This document shows positions 1 to 6,645 of a DNA stretch of 8,743 nt, piece after piece (position 1 is the first letter of the stretch; each line of letters starts with the position of its first letter). The DNA comes from DATAFO01 sp046728935. Its GTDB lineage: Bacteria; Actinomycetota; Thermoleophilia; Solirubrobacterales; 70-9. The translations under genes were made by a program, and so were the position numbers. Where the stretch lies: the NCBI GenBank assembly GCA_046728935.1, contig JBKPFS010000083.1, forward strand, positions 1 through 8,743, written 5' to 3'. The notes under the pieces are model-generated. The model had not been told where the DNA came from and did no database searches. It saw nothing but the letters and a program-made list of their open reading frames with translations.

Positions 1-860
1 CGCGGGAGGTCTCTCGGCACGCTGCGCCGGGGGTCGGGCTCGGGGATTGCTCTCAGGAGTGCCCTTGTGTACGGGTGCTTCGGATCCTCGTAGATCGCCG
101 CGGACGGCCCGATCTCGACGATACGCCCCAGGTACATGATCGCGATCCGGTCGCAGAAGAACTTCGCCGTCGCCAGGTCGTGGGTGATGTAGAGGTAGGT
201 GAGGTCGAACTCGTTCTTCAGGTCCAGCATCAGCTCGAGGATCTTCGCCCGGACGCTCATGTCGAGCATCGAGACCGGCTCGTCGGCGATCAGCAGATCC
301 GGGCCGAGAATGAGCGCCCGCGCCAGCACGGCGCGCTGCTTCTGCCCGCCCGAGAGATCGCCCGGGTACTTGGTCACGAACTGCTCGGCGGGCTGAAGGC
401 CAACCCGCTCCAGCGTCCCCGCCACGCGCCCGCGGATCTCGTCCGTGTTCGTCACCAGGCCGTGGAAGCGGAGCGGGTCGCCCACCGAGGCGCCGATGGT
501 CATCGCCGGATTGAGCGAGGCGTGGGGATCCTGGAAGACGATCTGAAGCCGGCGCCGCAGCGGCCGAAGATCACCCTCGCCGAGGCCCGCGATCTCCTCC
601 CCGTCGAGCTTGATCGAGCCCTCGCTCGCGCTGACCAGGCCGAGCAGGGTGCGCCCGAGCGTCGTCTTTCCCGATCCCGACTCGCCGACGACGCCGAGGA
701 CCTCGCCGCGGCGCAGGTCGAAGCTGACGCCGTCCACGGCTCTCACCGCGCCCGCCTCACGGCCGCGCAACCGGTCCACGAACGACCCCCGAAGCGAGAA
801 CCTCGTCTTCAGGTCCCGCACCTCGAGCAGGGGCGCGCCGTCCTCAGGCTTCCTCGGCAA
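1..860 (-). CDS. DppF-type peptide ABC transporter ATP-binding protein (cluster B), 3' end cut off by window edge
   Basis: This is the second ATPase of cluster B, expected to pair with the DppD-type protein just upstream and power uptake through the B/C permeases on the cytoplasmic face. 286 codons are visible with no stop; about 40-60 C-terminal residues, including the usual cysteine region, lie outside. Visible motifs: strand LLEV (11-14), Walker A GESGSGKT (59-66), Q-loop FQDP, signature LSGGQ (169-173), Walker B IADEP with D193-E194, and H-loop H227. HPYTRALL near the edge is typical of Opp/Dpp ATPases. The frame has no ATG near its beginning. I chose TTG at 860 because AGGAG (868-872) sits 7 bases upstream and LLEV is retained; GTG at 821 would remove that strand. 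The start overlaps the preceding gene by 17 bases. The D-loop region reads SMLDMSVRAK, unlike SALDVSIQAQ in the cluster A paralogue. Family is sure; the start is fairly sure. Confidence 0.93.
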   Translation of the reverse strand, partial: MPRKPEDGAPLLEVRDLKTRFSLRGSFVDRLRGREAGAVRAVDGVSFDLRRGEVLGVVGESGSGKTTLGRTLLGLVSASEGSIKLDGEEIAGLGEGDLRPLRRRLQIVFQDPHASLNPAMTIGASVGDPLRFHGLVTNTDEIRGRVAGTLERVGLQPAEQFVTKYPGDLSGGQKQRAVLARALILGPDLLIADEPVSMLDMSVRAKILELMLDLKNEFDLTYLYITHDLATAKFFCDRIAIMYLGRIVEIGPSAAIYEDPKHPYTRALLRAIPEPDPRRSVPRDLP

Positions 861-1899
861 GCGCGATCTCCTCTCGTTCGAGCGGCTCGGTGCCCTGCGG
901 CGGGATCTCCTCCTCGGGGCCGTGGAGCCAACAGGAGACGCGCTGGCCGGCCTCGGTCCGAACCTCGATCGGGTCGATCCGCGCGCAGACGCGCATCGCG
1001 TTGGGGCAGCGGGGGTGGAAGCGGCAGGCGGACGGGGGATCGATCAGGTCAGGCGGCGCCCCCGGGATGTAGTGGAGCCCCGTGGTGGACAGCGAGATCG
1101 TCGAGCGAAGCAGCTCGCGCGTGTACGGATGCGCCGGCTCCGAGAACACCCCGCGGGAGTCGCCCTCCTCGACGATCTTGCCCGCATACATCACCGCAAC
1201 GCGGTCGCAGGACTCCGCGACGATGCCGAGGTTGTGGGTGATCAGGAGCAGGGCGGTGTCGAAGTTCCGGCGCAGGTCGGCGAGAATCGCGAGTATCTGC
1301 GCCTCGACGATCACGTCGAGCGCCGTCGTCGGCTCGTCGGCGACGACGAGCTTGGGCTCCAGCACCAGGGCGAGCGCGATCATGATCCGCTGGCGCATCC
1401 CGCCGGAGAACTCGTGCGGGTACTGCCTGAACCGCGTCGGCGGGATTCCCATCCCCGCCAGCGCCTCGAGCGAGCGCCGGCGCATCTCGCTCTCGTCGAG
1501 CCCGGACTCGTGGGCCTCCAGGGCCTCGAGGAAGTGGGACTCGATCGTCACCAGGGGATCGAGGCGCGTCATCGGCTCCTGGAAGATCAGCCCCAGCTCC
1601 GGTCCGCGGAGCTCGCGCAGCTCGGACGGCCCCAACCCGACCAGGTCGCGCCCGCCGTAGCGAACCTCACCCGCTACCGCGGCGCCCTCCGGGAGCAGCC
1701 CCAACATCGCCCGCCCGAGGGTGGACTTCCCGCACCCGGACTCGCCCACCAGTCCCAGCGTCTCGCCGGAGCGCAGCTCGAGCGACACCCCGTCCACCGC
1801 GCGCACCGGATCGCCCTCCGTCCCGTACCAGGCCCGCAGGTTGCGCGCGGTCAGGACCACGCCCCCGCTCCGCCCGCCGGTGCCGGCGTCGGGCTTCAC
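844..1899 (-). CDS. DppD-type peptide ABC transporter ATP-binding protein (cluster B)
   Basis: 351-residue ATPase of an Opp/Dpp importer, acting in the cytoplasm on the permease pair encoded just upstream. Motifs in order: Walker A GESGCGKS (52-59), Q-loop FQEP (Q107), signature FSGGMRQR (164-171), Walker B VVADEPTTALD with D188-E189, and H-loop H222. A C-terminal Opp/Dpp domain follows, with HPYTRELL and four cysteines (C292, C298, C305, C323). Two small variants stand out: the Q-loop has QEP where the other ATPases have QDP, and the H-loop reads THN instead of THD. The GTG start at 1899 overlaps the DppC-type stop by 4 bases (GTGA) and has AGGAGG at 1904-1909, only 4 bases away. A GTG at 1860 with GGAG upstream is an alternative giving 338 residues. 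It is followed by the DppF-type gene. Length and motifs are normal for the family. Confidence 0.95.
   Translation of the reverse strand: MKPDAGTGGRSGGVVLTARNLRAWYGTEGDPVRAVDGVSLELRSGETLGLVGESGCGKSTLGRAMLGLLPEGAAVAGEVRYGGRDLVGLGPSELRELRGPELGLIFQEPMTRLDPLVTIESHFLEALEAHESGLDESEMRRRSLEALAGMGIPPTRFRQYPHEFSGGMRQRIMIALALVLEPKLVVADEPTTALDVIVEAQILAILADLRRNFDTALLLITHNLGIVAESCDRVAVMYAGKIVEEGDSRGVFSEPAHPYTRELLRSTISLSTTGLHYIPGAPPDLIDPPSACRFHPRCPNAMRVCARIDPIEVRTEAGQRVSCWLHGPEEEIPPQGTEPLEREEIALAEEA
868..872 (-). promoter_or_regulatory. Ribosome binding site supporting the TTG start of the second DppF-type gene
   Basis: The minus strand reads AGGAG here, 7 bases before the TTG at 860-858. It lies inside the end of the upstream DppD-type gene, so ribosomes finishing that gene pass over it. 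No ATG is available in this frame nearby, so this site is the main argument for the TTG start. Confidence 0.55.
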
Positions 1900-2885
1900 G
1901 AGGCCTCCTCGGGGATCTCGGGCTTGCGGATGCGGCGCTTTCGGATCAGCGGGTTGAGCACGTCGTTCAGGCCCTCGCCGACGAGGGTGAAGCCGGTGAC
2001 GAGCAACACGATCGCCAGGCCCGGGAAGAGCCCGGTCCACCAGATCCCGGCGCCGACGTCGTCGATCGCGCGGTTGATGTCGTAGCCCCACTCGGCGGCG
2101 TCGGTGGGCTGGATCCCGTAGCCGAGGAAGCCGAGCGCCGCCAGGGTGAGCACGGCGTCGGCCGCGTTCAGGGTCGCGATCGGCGGCACGTTCTGGATCA
2201 CGTTCGCGAACAGGTACCGCCGGATGATCGTGTGCCGCGGGGCCCCGAGCGCCCGCGCCGCCTCGACGTAGGGTTCCTCGCGCACGCTGATCACGTGGTT
2301 TCGGATCACCCTGAAGTACTGCGGTATGTAGACGACGGTGATCGCGACGGCCGCCGTGACGATGCCCTGGCCGAGCTTGTCGGAGAGCAGGAACGCGATC
2401 ACGATCGCGAGCAGCAGGTACGGGAAGGCGAAGAGCGCGTCGTTGATCAGCACCAGGACGCGATCGAGCTTGCCGCCGATGTAGCCCGAGATCAGCCCCA
2501 GGGGCACGCCGATCGCGATGGAGAAGATCACCGCGAGCACCACGACCTCGATCGCGGTGCGCGCGCCCCAGATCACCCGCGAGAGCACATCCGTCGCCTG
2601 CACTGTGGTCCCGAACAGGTGCGCGGAAGAGGGCTCCGCCTGTTTCGGGAAGCGGACGCCCCCGGACTCCACCTGATCGAAGCCGTAGGGAGCGATGAGC
2701 GGGGCGAAGATCGCCAGGATTCCGAACAGCAGCACGATCGCGGTGCCGGCGTAGAGCAGCCGCTTCGGAGCTCCCTCGGCGCGCCTGATCTGGTCGATCA
2801 GCCGGCGCACTCCGCCGAACCGTCGTGGGAGGGTGATCGGCTCGGCCCGCGCCGGCGCCGGCGTTGTGGTCGGAGCGGTGGCCAT
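1896..2885 (-). CDS. DppC-type peptide ABC transporter permease (cluster B)
   Basis: 329-residue integral membrane permease, expected to form the translocation channel together with the DppB-type protein encoded immediately before it. The first 40 or so residues are proline/alanine-rich and then basic, probably cytoplasmic. The first membrane segment is about 45-67, followed by a periplasm-like loop with HLFGTT (90-94), a DppC hallmark. Further hydrophobic segments lie near 112-136, 144-168, 174-195, 229-255 and 285-307. The EAA coupling loop, which contacts the ATPases, is at about 206-228 (YVEAARALGAP, E208 and G214). The ATG at 2885 overlaps the preceding TGA by one base (TGATG) and has GAGG 5 bases upstream, so the start is well supported. 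An in-frame open stretch continues to 3515 but is only a shadow over the DppB-type gene. The end overlaps the next gene by 4 bases. Confidence 0.95.
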   Translation of the reverse strand: MATAPTTTPAPARAEPITLPRRFGGVRRLIDQIRRAEGAPKRLLYAGTAIVLLFGILAIFAPLIAPYGFDQVESGGVRFPKQAEPSSAHLFGTTVQATDVLSRVIWGARTAIEVVVLAVIFSIAIGVPLGLISGYIGGKLDRVLVLINDALFAFPYLLLAIVIAFLLSDKLGQGIVTAAVAITVVYIPQYFRVIRNHVISVREEPYVEAARALGAPRHTIIRRYLFANVIQNVPPIATLNAADAVLTLAALGFLGYGIQPTDAAEWGYDINRAIDDVGAGIWWTGLFPGLAIVLLVTGFTLVGEGLNDVLNPLIRKRRIRKPEIPEEAS

Positions 2886-3913
2886 CAATACCTCACGCGC
2901 GGGTCGATGAACGCGTTCACGATGTCGATGAGCAGCGAGACCACGACCACCGCGAGCGCGAACACGGTGATGATCCCCTGCACGGCGATGTAGTCGCGCT
3001 CGTTCAGGTAGCGCACGAGCTCGGAGCCGATCCCCGGCCAGTTGAAGGTCTGCTCCGTGAGGATCGCACCGCCCATCAGGAGCGCGAACTGGAGCCCCGC
3101 GACCGTGATCACCGGCACGAGGGCGTTCCGAAACGCGTGGTGCATGACGACGCGGCGCTCGCTGACGCCCCGCGCCCTGGCGGCCTCGACGTAGTCGCCG
3201 CGCATCGTCTGGAGCAGGTTCACCCGCACGAGTCGGATCAGCACGCCGCTGACGAGCAGGCCGAGGGTGACGACGGGGAGGATGAGATGCTGGAGCACGT
3301 CGCCGAGCGCGTCCCAGTTGCCCGTGATGACCGAGTCGACGATGTAGAGGTGGGTGGTCTTGTCCAGCTCGAACTCCGTGATCGGGCTCGCCCGCCCTGA
3401 GGTCGGCAACCAGCCCAGGACGCTGCCGAACAGGAGCTGAAGCAGGAACCCCGTGAAGAACACCGGCGCGGCGTAGACGAAGATCCCGAACAATCGCCCG
3501 CTGGTGTCGATCCATGTGTCGCGGTAGCGCCCGGCGACCAGGCCGATTCCGACCCCGACCAGGACGGCGAGGGCGAAGGCGAAGATCGTCAGCTCGAGCG
3601 TGGCCGAGCCGTTCTCGGTGATGATCGAGGTGACGCTTCGGTGGTCCGTGAGCGAGTCGCCCAGGTCCAGGGTGACGGCGTTGCCGAGGTAGTCCACGTA
3701 TTGCTCAGGGATCGGCTTGTCGTATCCCGCCTCGCGGCTTCGCTCCTCGATCTCGGCCTGTGGGACGTGGCCGCCGAGCGCCGCCTGGATCGGGTTCCCC
3801 GGCGCCACCCGCATGAGCAGGAAGACCAGGGTCAGCAGGATCAGGACCGTCGGCAGCGCAAGCGCGAGCCGCGTCAGCAGATAGGTGCGAAGCGAGGTGC
3901 CGTGCCCGCGCAC
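2885..3913 (-). CDS. DppB-type peptide ABC transporter permease (cluster B)
   Basis: 342-residue permease, the partner of the DppC-type protein that follows it. It has the DppB layout: an N-terminal helix (about 12-34) leading to FLLMRVAPGNP, a large extracellular domain (about 40-100), then hydrophobic segments near 104-128, 140-165, 205-230, 265-290 and 312-335. The EAA loop is at about 240-262 (DYVEAARARGVSERR). ILTEQTFNWPGIG (284-296) and the C-terminal IDPRVRY are classic DppB/OppB signatures. The start is GTG at 3913, with GAGGA about 8 bases upstream in the 29-base gap after the binding-protein gene. The stop overlaps the next ATG by one base. The loop at 170-200 is rather polar and may face the binding protein. 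Family assignment is secure; the substrate is not known. Confidence 0.95.
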   Translation of the reverse strand: MRGHGTSLRTYLLTRLALALPTVLILLTLVFLLMRVAPGNPIQAALGGHVPQAEIEERSREAGYDKPIPEQYVDYLGNAVTLDLGDSLTDHRSVTSIITENGSATLELTIFAFALAVLVGVGIGLVAGRYRDTWIDTSGRLFGIFVYAAPVFFTGFLLQLLFGSVLGWLPTSGRASPITEFELDKTTHLYIVDSVITGNWDALGDVLQHLILPVVTLGLLVSGVLIRLVRVNLLQTMRGDYVEAARARGVSERRVVMHHAFRNALVPVITVAGLQFALLMGGAILTEQTFNWPGIGSELVRYLNERDYIAVQGIITVFALAVVVVSLLIDIVNAFIDPRVRY

Positions 3914-3942
3914 CGCTCAGGTCCTCGCTTGTTTTCTCGTGA

Positions 3943-5517
3943 CTAGTCCTTGCTGATCAGCCAGAAGCGGAAGATGAACGACGGGTCGAAGGTGTCCTCC
4001 ACGCCCTCCACGCCGTCCCGCACGGCCGCGATCTGCTTCGCCTGGAAGTAGGGGATCGTCGGTACGTCTTCCGCGCCGATCTCCTGAATCCGCGCGAATG
4101 CCCGGCCGCGCACGGAGTCGTCGGTGGAGCCCTTCTCCTCACCGAGCAGCTTCTCCATCTCCGCGTTGGAGTAGTGGATGTTCAGGAAGCTCTCCTTGGA
4201 GTAGAAGCTCCCCGCGTAGTCGTCCGGATCCGGATAGTCCGGGAACCAGCCGAGCTGGAACTCCGGGTACTTGTCCGTGAACGCCGCCTCGGAGTACTGG
4301 TTCCACTCCGTGGACTTGAGGGTGACGTTGAACAGCCCCGAGTCGTCGAGCTGACGCTTGATCTCGGCGTACTCGTCCGCCGACGCCGGCCCGTAATGAG
4401 AGGGCGTGTACCAGGCCTCAAGCGGGACGGGGGTCTTCACTCCCGCCTGCTCGAGCTCCTGCTTCGCCGCGTCGAGGTCGGGCGCCTCCCCGTATTCGTC
4501 GATAAACGGCTGGTTGTCGGCGAACTGCACGCCCTGCGGGATCATCGAGTAGAGCGGCTCGACGGTGCCGTTGTAGACGTTGTCGGCGATCCCCTGGCGG
4601 TCGATCGTGTACGCGACCGCGCGGCGGACCGCGAGCTTCTGCTCGTCGCTCTCGCCTGGCTGGAGGTCGAGGTTGAAGGCCAGGTAGCGGATCTCGACCC
4701 CGTTGCCCTCAACGACCTCGAGGCCGTCGGCGTCGCGGAGGTCGTCGAGCTCCGTGGGGCTGAGGCTGCGGTAGGCGATGTCGACGTCGCCCTGCTCGAC
4801 CGCCAGCTTCAGGGCCGAGGACTTGTCGAAGTACTGGACGATCGCCTGGTCGTTGTCAGGTGGGTCGTCGCCGGTGTACTCCGAGTTCGCCTCGAGCACG
4901 GTCTGCTGCCCGGGCGTGAAGTCCGAGACCACGTAGCGGCCTGAACCGACGACCTCGGCGCTGTCCTGGAGCTTGTCCTCCGGGAACACGTCGGAGGGGA
5001 CGATCGCGAACGACGCGGCCGTGGTCACGGCCGGGAAGGTCGCGTCGGGCTGCTTCAGCGTGAAGACGACCTTGTTGTCGCCCTGCGCCTCGACGCTCTT
5101 CATGTTCGCGAGCAGAGAGGAGGCGCCGTTGGGATCGGCGATCTCGACATTGCGCTCGAACGAGAAGACGACGTCCTCCGCAGTCAGATCGGAGCCGTCG
5201 GAGAACTTGAGCCCGTCCTTCAAGGTGCACTCGAGGACCGTGTTCTGGTCGTCGGTGAAGTCGCAGCTCTCGGCCGCCTCGGGCACCGGCTTGTTCCCGC
5301 CCGGTTCGTAGGTGAGCAGGTTCTGGTAGACGTTGTAGATCACGTCGTAGGAGGGGAGGTCGTAGGCGCCGGCCGGGTCGTAGGACACCGGCTGGTCCGT
5401 CGTGCCGCGGATGATCGTTCCGCCGCCTCCGCCGCCCTCGTCACCGCAGGCCGCCAACCCCAGGGTCAGCGCTCCCGCGATCGCTCCCGCGACCACAAGC
5501 CCTCGAATCCGACGCAT
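3943..5517 (-). CDS. Lipoprotein substrate-binding protein of the SBP_bac_5 (peptide/nickel) family
   Basis: 524-residue extracytoplasmic binding protein that should capture the ligand and deliver it to the permeases encoded next. The N-terminus is a lipoprotein signal: basic MRRIR, a hydrophobic run, and lipobox LAAC with the lipid-modified cysteine at C24, then a flexible glycine linker. Family hallmarks are LTAEDVVFSFERN (111-123), GSGRYVVSDFTPG (191-203), AVRRAVAYTIDR (296-307) and LGWFPDYPDPDDY (422-434). C85 and C97 flank a short predicted hairpin and may form a disulfide. I chose the ATG at 5517 over the in-frame GTG at 5535 because the strong GGGAGAAG site lies between them and MRRIR makes a proper signal start. 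A 75-base gap upstream and a 29-base gap downstream contrast with the overlapping genes around it, suggesting separate expression control. The substrate cannot be told from sequence; peptides are the default. Confidence 0.95.
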   Translation of the reverse strand: MRRIRGLVVAGAIAGALTLGLAACGDEGGGGGGTIIRGTTDQPVSYDPAGAYDLPSYDVIYNVYQNLLTYEPGGNKPVPEAAESCDFTDDQNTVLECTLKDGLKFSDGSDLTAEDVVFSFERNVEIADPNGASSLLANMKSVEAQGDNKVVFTLKQPDATFPAVTTAASFAIVPSDVFPEDKLQDSAEVVGSGRYVVSDFTPGQQTVLEANSEYTGDDPPDNDQAIVQYFDKSSALKLAVEQGDVDIAYRSLSPTELDDLRDADGLEVVEGNGVEIRYLAFNLDLQPGESDEQKLAVRRAVAYTIDRQGIADNVYNGTVEPLYSMIPQGVQFADNQPFIDEYGEAPDLDAAKQELEQAGVKTPVPLEAWYTPSHYGPASADEYAEIKRQLDDSGLFNVTLKSTEWNQYSEAAFTDKYPEFQLGWFPDYPDPDDYAGSFYSKESFLNIHYSNAEMEKLLGEEKGSTDDSVRGRAFARIQEIGAEDVPTIPYFQAKQIAAVRDGVEGVEDTFDPSFIFRFWLISKD

Positions 5518-5592
5518 CTCTTCTCCCGTGTTCACGCCGCCTGAGCGGCAGATCTCTCCCTCGCACGGAAACCTACCCGAGTCGGAAAAATT
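5518..5592 (-). promoter_or_regulatory. 75-base spacer between cluster A and the binding-protein gene, candidate promoter region
   Basis: This is the longest gap inside the gene run, apart from the leader of the first permease. On the minus strand TTGAAA (5591-5596, overlapping the DppF-type stop) and TAGGTT (5570-5575) resemble -35 and -10 boxes, but the spacing is only 15 bases, shorter than the usual 16-18. A small inverted repeat, GCCGC-TCAG-GCGGC, lies at 5536-5549 just before the ribosome site. A run of five Ts follows the stop of the upstream gene, but no strong GC stem precedes it, so I do not call a terminator. A promoter here would fit the need for abundant binding protein, but this rests on weak matches. 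Confidence 0.3.
5520..5527 (-). promoter_or_regulatory. Ribosome binding site deciding the start of the binding-protein gene
   Basis: The minus strand reads GGGAGAAG, with GGAG ending 5 bases before the ATG at 5517. It lies downstream of the alternative GTG at 5535, which would place the site inside the coding region and add six residues before the lipoprotein signal. The ATG is therefore preferred. Confidence 0.7.
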
Positions 5593-6645
5593 TCAACCGG
5601 CCGCGGCCTGGGCCTGGATCGCCCCGACCGACATCCCGGCCCCGATGTTCAGCGGGTGGTGGCAGGCCGCCCAATGGCCGTTGCCGTAGTCGACCAGCTG
5701 GGGCTCGAGCTCCGAGCAGATCTCGGTCGCGTACGGGCAGCGGGGGTGGAAGCGGCAGGCCGCGGGCGGGTTGACCGGGCTCGGCACGTCGCCCTGGAGC
5801 ACCAGCGGCTCGCGCGCCTCGTTCTCGCGCGGGTCGGGAATCGGCAGCGCCGCGAGCAGCGACAGCGTGTACGGGTGGATCGGCTTCGAATAGACCTCCT
5901 CGGCGGGCCCGATCTCGACGATCTTCCCCAGGTACATGACCGCGATCCTGTCGGAGACATGCCGGACCACCCCGAGGTCGTGGGCGACGAAGACGTAGGT
6001 GAGCTCGAACTCGTCCTGGAGGTCTTGGAGCAGGTTGATGATCTGCGCCTGGATCGAGACGTCGAGCGCGGAGACCGGCTCGTCGCAGATCACCAGCTTC
6101 GGCTGTAGCGCCAGCGCGCGCGCGATGCCGATCCGCTGGCGTTGACCGCCGGAGAACTCGTGCGGATAGCGGTTGTAGTGCTCGGGGCCGAGGCCTACGC
6201 GCTGGAGAAGATCCTCCACCCGGTCGCGGAGCTCGTCGCCGCTCGCCAGGCCGTGCAGGCGAAGGGGGTCGCCGACGATCTCGCCCACCCGCCGGCGCGG
6301 GTTGAGCGACGCGTAGGGGTCCTGGAAGATGATCTGCATCTCGCGGCGCAGCGGGCGCATATCGCCCGCCCCGAGCCCGCTTATCTCGCGTCCCTCGAAG
6401 CGGATCGAGCCGGACGTGGGCTCGAGCAGCTTCAGCACGGTCCGGCAGACCGTCGACTTGCCGCACCCCGACTCGCCGACCAGGCCGAGCGTCTCGCCCT
6501 CCCTGACCGTGAAGCTGACGTCGTCGACGGCGCGCACCCTGCCCACCTCGTGGGCGAAGATGATCCCCTGCTTGATCGGGAAGTGCTTGACGAGGTTGGA
6601 GACCTCGAGCAGGGGCCGGCCGTTGGCCTGGGCGGAGGCTTCCAT
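5593..6645 (-). CDS. DppF-type peptide ABC transporter ATP-binding protein (cluster A)
   Basis: 350-residue ATPase, expected to form a heterodimer with the DppD-type protein encoded just before it and drive import from the cytoplasmic side. The N-terminal segment LVKHFPIKQG (18-27) followed by VRAVDDVSF is the typical OppF/DppF opening. Motifs: Walker A GESGCGKS (57-64), Q-loop FQDP (Q108), signature FSGGQRQR (164-171), Walker B VICDEP with D188-E189, SALD D-loop, and H-loop H222. The C-terminal domain has HPYTLSLL, SPVNPPAACRFHPRCP and four cysteines (C297, C303, C310, C328). The tail after C328 is alanine/glycine-rich. The ATG at 6645 shares one base with the preceding TGA (TGATG). GAGGAG lies about 11 bases upstream, far for initiation, so coupling to the upstream gene is likely. 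Open frame up to 6921 is a shadow over the upstream gene. Confidence 0.96.
   Translation of the reverse strand: MEASAQANGRPLLEVSNLVKHFPIKQGIIFAHEVGRVRAVDDVSFTVREGETLGLVGESGCGKSTVCRTVLKLLEPTSGSIRFEGREISGLGAGDMRPLRREMQIIFQDPYASLNPRRRVGEIVGDPLRLHGLASGDELRDRVEDLLQRVGLGPEHYNRYPHEFSGGQRQRIGIARALALQPKLVICDEPVSALDVSIQAQIINLLQDLQDEFELTYVFVAHDLGVVRHVSDRIAVMYLGKIVEIGPAEEVYSKPIHPYTLSLLAALPIPDPRENEAREPLVLQGDVPSPVNPPAACRFHPRCPYATEICSELEPQLVDYGNGHWAACHHPLNIGAGMSVGAIQAQAAAG

Noticed and set aside
75..1241. Long plus-strand open frame of 388 codons
   Set aside because: It lies antisense to two well-recognised ATPases, is rich in R, A, P, E and H as expected for a GC-rich shadow frame, and resembles no family.
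610..2085. Long plus-strand open frame of 491 codons
   Set aside because: Antisense shadow across two ATPase genes and the end of a permease; low-complexity composition and no domain. The other plus-strand frames, such as 2232-2993, 4174-4944, 6681-7676 and 7670-8407, fail for the same reason.
1896..3515. 539-codon minus-strand frame suggesting a fusion upstream of the DppC-type permease
   Set aside because: The first 210 codons lie over the DppB-type gene in another frame and look like arginine-rich shadow. The true start is the coupled ATG at 2885. The same applies to the extensions 1899-2091, 6645-6921 and 7670-8084.
5586..5620. Intrinsic terminator after the cluster A DppF-type gene
   Set aside because: There is a five-T run on the minus strand, but the GC-rich sequence before it gives at best a 4-base-pair stem with a large loop, ending about 8 bases before the run.
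1004..5760. A 26-base identity between 1004-1029 and 5735-5760, plus near-identical Walker A regions at about 1735, 6470 and 7545, as DNA repeats
   Set aside because: These encode conserved motifs (CRFHPRCP and GESGCGKS) in paralogous ATPases. They are explained by protein conservation and are not mobile or regulatory repeats.
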